Source: an uncultured Alphaproteobacteria bacterium (GTDB taxonomy: Bacteria; Pseudomonadota; Alphaproteobacteria; HIMB59). Taken from it: a stretch of DNA of 64,000 nt. Position numbers and translations under genes: made by a program. The notes beneath the pieces were generated by a model. That model was not told where the DNA came from and made no database searches. It saw only the letters and a program-made list of their open reading frames with translations. This document shows positions 56,581-64,000 of this stretch, piece after piece (within the stretch, counting starts at the first letter, position 1; every line of letters begins with the position of its first letter). The DNA lies in contig CACIPV010000004.1 in NCBI GenBank assembly GCA_902588615.1, positions 27,035-91,034 on the forward strand, written 5' to 3'.

Positions 56581-59122
56581 TTATATTTTTCAATTGGTCA
56601 AAAGGATTATTGAATAATTTTTTTGATGAGGGTTTTTTTACTTTTTTTGAAGGTTTTTTCAATACTTTTTTGTTTTTATTTTGTTTTAACTCTAACTTCT
56701 TATTAGTGCTAATTTTTTTAGAAATAATTAAATCATTTTCTGCTATCTCTAGAATGTTAAAAGATCTACTTTCTAAAATACTTATTAGTTTATCTTTTTT
56801 TATACCCAAAAGATTAGATAAGTCCATAGGAAGTGAGAAAGGACCTCTGTTTTCTCTTTTAAATAATTGTTTTTCAAATTCATTAAAAATATCAAGCCTT
56901 ATTAATAAGTCATTTTTAGAAATAAAGCCTAAGAATGTTAAAAGTTCCTCATTTAACTTTTTTTGAATATTAAGAGTTGCATTGCCATCTTTTGGTATGT
57001 AGTCATCAATATTTAGAAATTCATTATTATACAAATTCCATAAATAAAACTTTAACTTCATGTATTCGGGTCTAATTAATTCTGAATTAAATACAACGTT
57101 CTTTCCTAGTCTGAAATTAAGTGAATGAATCTCTTTTCTTTGAGTTTCATCAATTAGCTTAAATTCATCTAATATGTTTATTTGGTAAAGATTATATTGG
57201 CTTTCAATAATCTTAAAAATAAAACTTCTTTCCTCAGGTTTTGAGTTAAATTTTTTTAGTTTACCTGATAAATCCAACTTCGAGAGATATGTTTCCTCAA
57301 ACCATTTTTGAATTTTCTCCTGAATTTTTTTTATATGATCAGGTGATACCAGTAAGTCATCTAAAATTGGTTCTAAAATAGGATTGGTGATGTAATTTCC
57401 TTTTTTAAATATTGCTACATTTGCATCCCCCCATTTAAGATATAGATTCTGAAAATTTCCATTCTCATCAGATTTTGATTCGATCAACAAGCTTTCGTTC
57501 GGTGCTGCTATAAAATTATCAACGTTAAAAGACATATACGGGAAAATTTGTTCTTTAATTATTTTATGGTAGTTGTTATTTAAAATATCTTTATATTTTT
57601 TATCAAATAAAATTTTAAAACCTTTTATAACTCCTATTTTTTCTTCTTTTATCTTAACATATCTATTATCAGTTAATGATATATTTTTTTCGCTAATATT
57701 TAAATTTTGAATCAACTCACTTTTATTTTTATCTACAAATTTTTGCATTAAGCTTAAATGTATCTCCTCAGACAGTTTGTTTTCAATATTTTTAACAGTT
57801 TCAACCCAAATAGAGTTACTAATCCAATGTTTCTGGTTAGTGATGTACAACCAGGTTCTAGTTTCATTTAAGTTGTAAATAAGATCATCAATGCTACCAT
57901 TATAATTTTGTAAATATGAAATTTCTTTATTTAGAAATTTATCACTAAATACCCATTGATTTTTTATAAGTTCGTTAAATATTTTAGTTAACAATTCAAT
58001 ATGTTTTTCATCTGAAATATTTTGGTAATCTGGTATTCGACATACATCCCATAATTGTTTCAAGGTTTCTGGATTATCAAATTTATAATTTTTTTTATTA
58101 TCATTTAAAAACCTAGATAAAAATTTTTGATCCTCAGCATCTTTTTTTAGAATTAGTCGATTATTATTAGATTTCTTTTTTAAAGAGTTTACTAATTCAT
58201 ACTCTGACTTAAATGATAGAAGATGGTTCCTCCAAAATATTTTTTTAACAGGTTCAAATTTATGGGCTTGTATATTTTCTATAGACTCAAGATTTGCAAA
58301 CTTTGCCCCGAGGGTGGTCCCAAAATATCCAGGTTTTGTAAAACGACCTGCCCTTCCAGCTATTTGCCCTATTTCCATGTTATTTAAAGGTCGGACAAAT
58401 TTTCCATCAAATTTTTCTAAACCAGAGAAATAGACTTGTTTGATATCTAAATTCAATCCCATACCAATAGCATCAGTGGCAACGATGTAATCGACTTCTC
58501 CATCTTCATATAATTTTACTTGGGAGTTTCTTGTTTTGGGACTGAGTGCACCTGCAACGAGAGCAACACCTCCTTTTAAACCTCTTATTTGTTCGGCTAT
58601 TTCATAAAGACCGATTAAGTTAAATGCAATAATTGCTGATCGGGGTTTGACATTTTGGATTTTTTTATGACCTATAAAGGTTAACTCTGAAAATCTATTT
58701 TTAAAAATTATTTTTGCCTCAGGAATTAATTCTCTAATAATCTCTTCCATTGTAAGAGAGCCCAAGAAGATTGTCTTTTGTTCTCCACGAGAATGTAAAA
58801 GCCTTTGAGTAAAAATATGTCCTCTCTCATAGTCAGATGCTAATTGTATCTCATCTACACAGACAAATTCAAAAAAATTATCTGGCATTGATTCGACAGT
58901 GCAAAAAAAATATTTTGCGTTTGAGGGAATTATTTTTTCTTCTCCAGTAATTAAAGCAATTTGATTTACAGGATAAAGTTTGCATGCTTTATCATAATTT
59001 TCTCTTGCTAAAAGCCTCAAAGGGAAACCAAAAACACCGTTTTTAAAGGAAAACATTTGTTCAAACGCATAAAATGTTTTTCCGGTATTAGTTGGGCCTA
59101 AAATTATTTCAATTTGATCCAT
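56570..59122 (-). CDS. Suv3/MgpS-like superfamily 2 RNA helicase
   Basis: A helicase of 850 residues related to mitochondrial Suv3 and the alphaproteobacterial MgpS group. The Walker A motif is GPTNTGKTFYAFEQM (residues 8-15 on), motif II reads VCVDEIQLA, motif V TDAIGMGLNLDI and motif VI QIAGRAGRF. The long C-terminal part is poorly conserved and ends in a lysine/proline-rich tail (KKPSKKVKKPSSKK). Likely role: unwinding structured RNA in decay or translation. Confidence 0.9.
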   Translation of the reverse strand: MDQIEIILGPTNTGKTFYAFEQMFSFKNGVFGFPLRLLARENYDKACKLYPVNQIALITGEEKIIPSNAKYFFCTVESMPDNFFEFVCVDEIQLASDYERGHIFTQRLLHSRGEQKTIFLGSLTMEEIIRELIPEAKIIFKNRFSELTFIGHKKIQNVKPRSAIIAFNLIGLYEIAEQIRGLKGGVALVAGALSPKTRNSQVKLYEDGEVDYIVATDAIGMGLNLDIKQVYFSGLEKFDGKFVRPLNNMEIGQIAGRAGRFTKPGYFGTTLGAKFANLESIENIQAHKFEPVKKIFWRNHLLSFKSEYELVNSLKKKSNNNRLILKKDAEDQKFLSRFLNDNKKNYKFDNPETLKQLWDVCRIPDYQNISDEKHIELLTKIFNELIKNQWVFSDKFLNKEISYLQNYNGSIDDLIYNLNETRTWLYITNQKHWISNSIWVETVKNIENKLSEEIHLSLMQKFVDKNKSELIQNLNISEKNISLTDNRYVKIKEEKIGVIKGFKILFDKKYKDILNNNYHKIIKEQIFPYMSFNVDNFIAAPNESLLIESKSDENGNFQNLYLKWGDANVAIFKKGNYITNPILEPILDDLLVSPDHIKKIQEKIQKWFEETYLSKLDLSGKLKKFNSKPEERSFIFKIIESQYNLYQINILDEFKLIDETQRKEIHSLNFRLGKNVVFNSELIRPEYMKLKFYLWNLYNNEFLNIDDYIPKDGNATLNIQKKLNEELLTFLGFISKNDLLIRLDIFNEFEKQLFKRENRGPFSLPMDLSNLLGIKKDKLISILESRSFNILEIAENDLIISKKISTNKKLELKQNKNKKVLKKPSKKVKKPSSKKLFNNPFDQLKNINVK

Positions 59123-59217
59123 TCAATGAAAAGAAGTTACCATAAATAAAATGTTGACTTAATTAAATACTTTCTTAAATTTTTTTTAGAAAATGAATAT
59201 TTAGATATTCGTTTTAT

Positions 59218-59231
59218 ACTTACTAGTAAGT
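59218..59231. promoter_or_regulatory. Perfect 14-base palindrome ACTTACTAGTAAGT
   Basis: It lies between the helicase and the histone-like gene, 21 bases upstream of the latter's ATG and just ahead of its AAGGAGG ribosome site. It could bind a dimeric regulator or pair with itself in the mRNA leader. The surrounding 59123-59252 region is AT-rich and has no other clear site. Confidence 0.4.
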
Positions 59232-59252
59232 GTAAAAAGTAAGGAGGCTATA

Positions 59253-59630
59253 ATGGCTGTAAAAAAGAAAAAAGCTGCCAAGAAAAAAGCAGCTCCAAAG
59301 AAAAGGAAAGCTGCAAAAAAGGTAGCGCCTAAAAAGAAGAAGGCTGCAAAAAAGAAAGCAGCTCCTAAAAGAAGGAAGGCTGCAAAAAAGAAGGCAGCAC
59401 CTAAGAAGAAAAAAGCCACTAAGAGAAAAGCTGTAAGAAGGAAGGCTGCAAAAAAGAAGGCAGCACCTAAGAAAAGGAAAGCTGCGAAGAAAAAAGCAGC
59501 TCCTAAGAAGAAAAAAGCAGCTCCTAAGAAAAAGAAAGCTGCAAAGAAAAAAGCAGCACCTAAGAAAAGGAAAGCTGCAAAGAAAAAAGCAGCTCCTAAA
59601 AAGAGAAAAGCTTCAAGAAAAAGAAGATAA
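59253..59630 (+). CDS. Histone-H1-like lysine/alanine repeat protein
   Basis: A 125-residue chain made almost entirely of Lys, Ala, Arg and Pro in degenerate repeats of AAPKKRKAAKKK, about eight to nine copies. It resembles the C-terminal tails of histone H1 and bacterial HC2-type nucleoproteins, so DNA or RNA binding by charge is expected. A strong AAGGAGG lies nine bases upstream. It ends in a terminator and stands alone, so it may be made in large amounts. Repeat number may vary between strains because the nucleotide repeat is also near perfect. Confidence 0.85.
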   Translation: MAVKKKKAAKKKAAPKKRKAAKKVAPKKKKAAKKKAAPKRRKAAKKKAAPKKKKATKRKAVRRKAAKKKAAPKKRKAAKKKAAPKKKKAAPKKKKAAKKKAAPKKRKAAKKKAAPKKRKASRKRR

Positions 59631-59660
59631 TTTTCTAAGTTTTAAATATTTAAAACATCA

Positions 59661-59691
59661 AAAGCGGGTTATAATCACCCGCTTTTTTTTT
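59661..59691 (+). terminator. Rho-independent terminator after the histone-like gene
   Basis: Stem AAAGCGGGT / ACCCGCTTT with loop TATAATC, followed by a T tract reaching the ATG of ccmA at 59692. The loop contains TATAAT, a -10-box match. Confidence 0.88.
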
Positions 59692-60294
59692 ATGATAGAA
59701 GTTAATAACTTATCTTTTGCTAGAGGCAATACTCTTATCTTCAAAAATATCAATTTTAAATTACGTCCTGGGGAATTGTTACTCGTTCAGGGGGCGAATG
59801 GTGTAGGCAAAACAACCCTACTATCTAGCATCGTCAATTTTATAGATCCATTAGATGGCAGTATAACTTACAATAATTTTGTAATTAATAACTATATTGC
59901 CTCTGAGCATTTTTTATATATTGGTGAAACTAATTTTGCTCATGACTCACTAACTTTAAATCAAAATATTGAATACTGGCTTTCAATACACAATGTGAAA
60001 TTCAATAATTTTATAAAAGATAAAAGTGTAAATTATTTTTTTCAGGATTTAAATCTTGATAAAAAGTTTTATCAGCTTTCATACGGTCAAAAGAAAAAAC
60101 TTCAATTGTTACTGCTTATGTTAGTCAATAAACCAGTTTGGATACTAGATGATCCACTTAGTGGACTAGATGAAAGAACAATAATAAATTTAAATAGTTT
60201 ATTTGAAAAAAAGTTAGAAAATAAGGGAATAATTATATTAGCAAGTCATCAAAATATTAATTTAAATAATTATAAAACACTTCAATTGACATGA
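59692..60294 (+). CDS. ccmA: Cytochrome c biogenesis ATP-binding subunit
   Basis: CcmA is the ATPase of the CcmABCD complex that releases heme-loaded CcmE. The Walker A is VQGANGVGKTTLL, the ABC signature LSYGQKKKLQLLL, and the Walker B VWILDDPLSGLD. Length 200 is normal. The ATG lies right at the end of the T tract of the preceding terminator, with no Shine-Dalgarno, so initiation is probably leaderless from a nearby promoter, an inference. Confidence 0.94.
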   Translation: MIEVNNLSFARGNTLIFKNINFKLRPGELLLVQGANGVGKTTLLSSIVNFIDPLDGSITYNNFVINNYIASEHFLYIGETNFAHDSLTLNQNIEYWLSIHNVKFNNFIKDKSVNYFFQDLNLDKKFYQLSYGQKKKLQLLLLMLVNKPVWILDDPLSGLDERTIINLNSLFEKKLENKGIIILASHQNINLNNYKTLQLT

Positions 60295-60950
60295 TAAAAA
60301 ATTTATTAAAATTAATTTTAAGTGAATTTCAACTTATGCTTAAAGGGAGTGTGTTCAGCTTTGTTCTCTATTGTTTATTAATTATTTCGTGTGCTATTTT
60401 TGCATTGTCATTAAAACATCAGTCAATGGGAATTAATGCTCCATTATCTTTCTTATATATAATGATTTTTTTTATTTCATTATTTAAAGTTGAAAAGGTT
60501 TATGGCCAAGATTTTGATGAAGCAAAAATTCATCAGTATCTACTTTCTCCTTTCTCTCTAGAGATAATTGTATTTGTTAAAAACATGATGATCTATTTCA
60601 ATTTAATTATTTTTTTCGTAATATTCTCACCACTAATTTTGATTATTTTAAGTATCGATCTAACTTATTTGTTAAAGATAAATGTCCTTCTAGCGCTCTC
60701 GCTTTTAAGTATTATTTTCATAGCTTCAATGACTGCATCTATAACCATCTCTAAGAATAATAGACTCTCACTTACAAGTATTTTAACATTGCCTCTTTTT
60801 GTCCCTGTTCTTATATTTTCTATGGCAATAACTGATTTAATTGATTTTAATACAAGTAGAATGTATTTATTTTTTGTAGCTTATTTTTTATTGAATTTGG
60901 CCTTTTCACCTTTGCTAACTAGTTTTGCCCTAAAAAAATTATCAGTTTAA
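60291..60950 (+). CDS. ccmB: Heme exporter membrane subunit
   Basis: A 219-residue protein with six hydrophobic helices, the permease partner of CcmA. The segment FDEAKIHQYLLSPFSLEIIVFVKNM fits the CcmB pattern (family FxxE...LLxSPxxxxxxxxAK). It overlaps ccmA by four bases and ccmC by one. Confidence 0.9.
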   Translation: MIKNLLKLILSEFQLMLKGSVFSFVLYCLLIISCAIFALSLKHQSMGINAPLSFLYIMIFFISLFKVEKVYGQDFDEAKIHQYLLSPFSLEIIVFVKNMMIYFNLIIFFVIFSPLILIILSIDLTYLLKINVLLALSLLSIIFIASMTASITISKNNRLSLTSILTLPLFVPVLIFSMAITDLIDFNTSRMYLFFVAYFLLNLAFSPLLTSFALKKLSV

Positions 60951-61657
60951 TGTTTGCTATAACTCCAAATACACTCTCTAATTTTATGATTTCTCTATCT
61001 AGATATGTTATTTTATTATCACTTGTGTTAATAAGTGTTTCTATTTTTCTTATTATATTTTTAGAAAATGATTATTATCAAGGTATTTCATTCAAAATAA
61101 TGTTTATCCATGTACCAACTGCTTGGTTATCATTGGCAATTTTTCTAGTGATGGGAATAAGCAGTATCATTGGCTTAATATTTAAATCCCCAACGGCATT
61201 GACAGTTGCGAGATCTTTATCTCCGATAGGATTAATAATGAGCATTATCGTTTTAGTTACTGGTTCGATATGGGGAAATTTGACATGGGGAGCGTATTGG
61301 GTATGGGATGCAAGGTTAACTTCAATGTTAATTTTAACTTTCATTTACTTAGGTCACATTCTTCTTTTACATTCATTTGAACACTTCCAAAAAGCAGATT
61401 TTGCAGCCTCAATTTTGGCGATAATAGGACTGGTGAATCTACCTATTGTTAAATTTTCTGTTGATTGGTGGACTACTCTTCATCAAGAAAGTAGTGTTTT
61501 AAGGATGGGAGGGCCTAGTATGACTAATGACTATTTAATTACATTATTAGTGAGTTTTTTTGGTATTTTTATGCTTACAATATTCTGGTTTTCAAACATT
61601 TTTTATATAATTGTTGAAAAAAGAAAAATGGAGAGATCTATACTACTAAATGACTAG
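60950..61657 (+). CDS. ccmC: Heme-handling protein CcmC
   Basis: CcmC delivers heme to CcmE. The 235-residue protein has six hydrophobic helices and the periplasmic tryptophan-rich WWD motif TWGAYWVWDARLTSMLIL, with heme-ligand His in IMFIHVPTAWLS and LHQESSVLR. Length is normal. Confidence 0.95.
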   Translation: MFAITPNTLSNFMISLSRYVILLSLVLISVSIFLIIFLENDYYQGISFKIMFIHVPTAWLSLAIFLVMGISSIIGLIFKSPTALTVARSLSPIGLIMSIIVLVTGSIWGNLTWGAYWVWDARLTSMLILTFIYLGHILLLHSFEHFQKADFAASILAIIGLVNLPIVKFSVDWWTTLHQESSVLRMGGPSMTNDYLITLLVSFFGIFMLTIFWFSNIFYIIVEKRKMERSILLND

Positions 61658-61781
61658 TTTGGAGTTCGTTTTAGTTTGCTATGGATTTTTTGGGTTCGTC
61701 TGTGCTGTGACAACGATTGTAATTATGCTGCTTAAGAAAAAAGTCTTTAATATGGTTAGTGCGTATAATCAAATTAAATAA
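61650..61781 (+). CDS. ccmD: CcmD-like small membrane protein
   Basis: A 43-residue frame starts inside the ccmC end (overlap of eight bases) and encodes one hydrophobic helix (residues 5-27) with basic residues after it (LLKKKVF), the usual form of CcmD. Position between ccmC and ccmE supports the call, since CcmD has little sequence conservation. CcmD helps release holo-CcmE. Confidence 0.8.
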   Translation: MTSLEFVLVCYGFFGFVCAVTTIVIMLLKKKVFNMVSAYNQIK

Positions 61782-62208
61782 TCAAATAAAAAAGCGATTT
61801 ATTTTTTTACTAATAATATTCGCCTGCTTTTCTACTTCTATATTTTTAATAAGTTATTCTTTAAAAGACCAAATAGCATATTTTGTTGAACCAACTGACT
61901 TAAAAAGTATGGATGGGATAGAAAATAAGTATTTAAGGGTTGGGGGGCTTGTTAAAACAAATAGTTTAAAATTTCTAGATGGAAAATGGATTTTTGAAGT
62001 AGTTGATCAAAATCAAAATTCTGTAAATGTTGTATTTTCTAAAACACTTCCAAATCTAGTCGAAGAAAATAAGGGTATTATCGTTGAAGGAAAATTTATA
62101 GATAATATTTTTGTTGCAGAGATAGTTTTGGCCAAACACGATGAAAACTACATGCCTCAAAGCGCTATAGACAAACTTAAAGAAGAAGGAAAATGGAGAG
62201 GAAATTAA
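61759..62208 (+). CDS. ccmE: Heme chaperone CcmE
   Basis: A periplasmic, membrane-anchored heme carrier of about 149 residues. One N-terminal helix is followed by a beta barrel (YLRVGGLVK, VNVVFSKTLPNLV, GIIVEGKF) and the heme-binding motif AKHDENYMPQ, whose His and Tyr are the ligands. The start is GTG at 61759, overlapping the ccmD end by 23 bases, because no better ATG exists before the helix. Confidence 0.94.
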   Translation: MRIIKLNNQIKKRFIFLLIIFACFSTSIFLISYSLKDQIAYFVEPTDLKSMDGIENKYLRVGGLVKTNSLKFLDGKWIFEVVDQNQNSVNVVFSKTLPNLVEENKGIIVEGKFIDNIFVAEIVLAKHDENYMPQSAIDKLKEEGKWRGN

Positions 62209-64000
62209 TTGATATCTTATTTAGGTAATGGCTTTATTTATATTTCGTTAGTGCTAACTATCTTGTTTTATATAAATATATTAAAGAAAATAATTCCATC
62301 AAATACTTCTTCTTTAAAATTAATTTATTTTATAAACCTCATTCCCTTTGGTCTTTTAGTATATGGATTTTCAATTTCAGATTTCACTTTATTGAATGTT
62401 GTCGAAAATTCTTACGTTGATGATCCTATTTTTTATAAAGTGACATCTGCCTGGGGTAGTCATGAAGGATCAATTTTATTATGGGTTTTTCTAATTAATT
62501 TATTTGGTGTTTTTTTCCTTTACAAAAATCAAACTGTTGAGATTCATAAAAATATATTATTTATATCAACTTTATTTATTCTTTATGTAATAATAAGCTC
62601 AAATCCATTTATTTATGTAGATGCAAATGAAAATGTTTTAGGTTTGGGCTTGAATCCAATCTTGCAACATTTTTTATTTGTAATTCATCCACCAACATTG
62701 TTCTTAGGATATATTGGTCTAATTGTTCCCTTTGTGATATCTGCACATATGCTTGTGAACAAAAAATTTTCAGGAAAATTGTTCAAAGAAATGTTGGTTT
62801 GGTCAAAAATTTCATGGTTCTTTTTAACTGGAGGGATAGTTTTAGGTTCGTACTGGGCATATTCAGAACTAGGATGGGGAGGTTGGTGGTTTTGGGATCC
62901 AGTAGAAAACATCTCATTAATCCCATGGTTATTAAATACCGCCTTGATACATTCCCTTAAAGTTTCAATCAAAAGTAACCAACTAAAATTATGGAGCCTT
63001 AATTTAGCACTTTACTGTTTCATTGCATCAGTGTTCGGAACTTTTCTGGTTCGTTCAAATTTAATTGTATCTGTTCATAGTTTTGCCACAGACCCACTTA
63101 GAGGATTATTTTTGATTTTTATAATTGCTTATTTGCTAGCTATGACATTAAGACTAAATATAAAAAGTATTTCTAATTTCAATGAGGACTCTTTTAATTT
63201 AATTAGCAGAGAAAGTTTTCTTTTATTAAATAATATATTTTTTATTTGTTCTGCACTAGTTGTCTTCATTGGAACAGTTTATCCATTGTTTAGCGAAATG
63301 ATTTTTAAAACATCAGTGTCAGTTGGTGCACCATATTATAATTTCGCATTTAATTTGTTACTATCACCATTAATTTTATTCATGGCATTTGCACCACAGA
63401 TAAATTGGGGAAAACATGAAAAAAAAGATGAACAGATACCTTTTATAATAATTTTTTCATTATTAGTTTGCTTGGTATCCTATTATTTTTTAAATAATTT
63501 TTATTTTGCACTTAGTGTATTTATTACATTTCCACTATTTTTAAAAAGTATTTTAGTTTTAAAAAATAATTTTAACAAAAATATAAGTTTTTATTCTCAA
63601 TGGCTTGCTCATTTAAGTATTGGTTTTTTTATTATAGCAGCTGTATATACAGAACAATTTGACTATGAAGAAAACCTACTATTTGAAAAAGAAACCACTA
63701 ATGAAATAAAACTACAAAATAATAAAACTGCCATAATTAAAAATATTAAAGACGAAAAATTCCAAAATTATCAAAAAATATCAGTGGACTTATTAATTTC
63801 TGATGGACAAAAAGAAAAAGAGCTCTCACCTTCAAAAAATATCTACCAACCCTCAGGGCAAGTTACAAATGAGGTCAGTACTACCAATACCCACTTTAGT
63901 CAATATTATGCAACAATATCAACAATTGAGAGCAATAAAGTTGTGATCAATTTAGTATATAAACCATTTATTAATTTATTATGGTTAAGTGCAATTATGC
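62209..64000 (+). CDS. ccmF: Cytochrome c heme lyase subunit CcmF, 3' end outside the window
   Basis: CcmF attaches heme from CcmE to apocytochrome c. The frame starts with TTG at 62209, right after the ccmE stop and nine bases after GGAGAGG, and is open to the window end (597 codons). The conserved WGSHEGSILLW near residue 83 and the WWD motif GWGGWWFWDPVENISLIPW near residue 222 are clear. Family members have about 640 residues, so only a small C-terminal part is missing. Confidence 0.92.
   Translation, partial: MISYLGNGFIYISLVLTILFYINILKKIIPSNTSSLKLIYFINLIPFGLLVYGFSISDFTLLNVVENSYVDDPIFYKVTSAWGSHEGSILLWVFLINLFGVFFLYKNQTVEIHKNILFISTLFILYVIISSNPFIYVDANENVLGLGLNPILQHFLFVIHPPTLFLGYIGLIVPFVISAHMLVNKKFSGKLFKEMLVWSKISWFFLTGGIVLGSYWAYSELGWGGWWFWDPVENISLIPWLLNTALIHSLKVSIKSNQLKLWSLNLALYCFIASVFGTFLVRSNLIVSVHSFATDPLRGLFLIFIIAYLLAMTLRLNIKSISNFNEDSFNLISRESFLLLNNIFFICSALVVFIGTVYPLFSEMIFKTSVSVGAPYYNFAFNLLLSPLILFMAFAPQINWGKHEKKDEQIPFIIIFSLLVCLVSYYFLNNFYFALSVFITFPLFLKSILVLKNNFNKNISFYSQWLAHLSIGFFIIAAVYTEQFDYEENLLFEKETTNEIKLQNNKTAIIKNIKDEKFQNYQKISVDLLISDGQKEKELSPSKNIYQPSGQVTNEVSTTNTHFSQYYATISTIESNKVVINLVYKPFINLLWLSAIM

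Noticed and set aside
59201..59419. Minus-strand open frame with Ala/Phe repeats opposite the histone-like gene
   Set aside because: Reverse-strand reading of the Lys/Ala repeat; long stop-free frames are expected there.
59253..59630. CRISPR or tandem DNA repeat array
   Set aside because: The repeats are in-frame coding repeats of a protein with strong ribosome site and terminator; no spacers.

Overview
The window is a gene-dense, strongly AT-rich piece of an alphaproteobacterial chromosome. Lineage markers include GcrA, a CarD-type regulator, an IalB-family protein, a FYDLN-acid protein, a Suv3/MgpS-type helicase near FdxA and CarD, a TakP-type TRAP transporter and the ccmABCDEF cytochrome c system. 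Very short or overlapping gene junctions, convergent genes whose stop codons overlap, FtsY reduced to its NG core and low GC all point to a streamlined, probably marine, free-living lineage. SAR11-like or HIMB59/AEGEAN-169-like bacteria are candidates, but the sequence alone does not decide between them. No phage, transposon, CRISPR array or rRNA operon was seen.

Layout. 0-5 kb: 3' part of an AmpG-like permease, an IalB-like secreted protein, a metallophosphoesterase broken by a one-base frameshift in an A8 run, a DMT exporter, small unknown genes and a SprT-like metalloprotein. 5-10 kb: glycerol-3-phosphate module (gpsA, divergent glpD-glpK, a LysR regulator). 10-21 kb: TCA block, acnA facing sdhCDAB-mdh-sucA-sucB; the SucB protein appears to lack the usual E3-binding domain. 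21-25 kb: TakP-type 2-oxoacid TRAP transporter whose membrane genes (+) and binding protein (-) are convergent and share a terminator; upstream lies an unexplained structured element between sdhC and the TRAP genes. 25-28.6 kb: acetoacetate module (thiolase, acetoacetyl-CoA synthetase, YbgC thioesterase).

28.6-35.8 kb is the most accessory-looking part: small unknowns, a polysaccharide-lyase-like secreted protein, a lipoprotein, two further exported proteins (one with EF-hand loops), a tandem PAP2 phosphatase and a large membrane protein. It contains an intact tRNA-Arg(TCG) and, 1.7 kb away in the same orientation, a decayed copy of that tRNA's 5' part. 35.8-41 kb: a cluster of U-tailed hairpins ahead of a tiny ORF and a class III aminotransferase, then quinone oxidoreductase, a small heat-shock protein with a heat-shock-type promoter, superoxide dismutase and a pyridoxal-kinase-like gene.

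40.6-48.6 kb is a long minus-strand block ffh-rpsP-rimM-trmD-rplS-leuC-leuD-leuB-asd, joining translation and secretion genes to amino-acid biosynthesis. S16 and L19 here, and L32 at 54.5 kb, carry unusual C-terminal tails. 48.7-53.3 kb: dapF-mtaB-ftsY-yciB converging on pgk. 53.3-59.7 kb: gcrA, tRNA-Arg(CCT), recX, rpmF, FYDLN protein, carD, fdxA, a TerB-like gene, the Suv3-like helicase and a lysine/alanine-repeat histone-H1-like protein. 59.7-64 kb: ccmABCDEF, with ccmF running off the window.

The central metabolism visible here fits a heterotroph feeding imported 2-oxoacids, acetoacetate and glycerol phosphate into a respiratory TCA cycle. The best candidates for something undescribed are the structured element upstream of the TRAP genes, the orphan U-tailed hairpins before the aminotransferase, the tRNA-bounded secreted-protein segment, and the low-complexity charged tails on ribosomal proteins and CarD.
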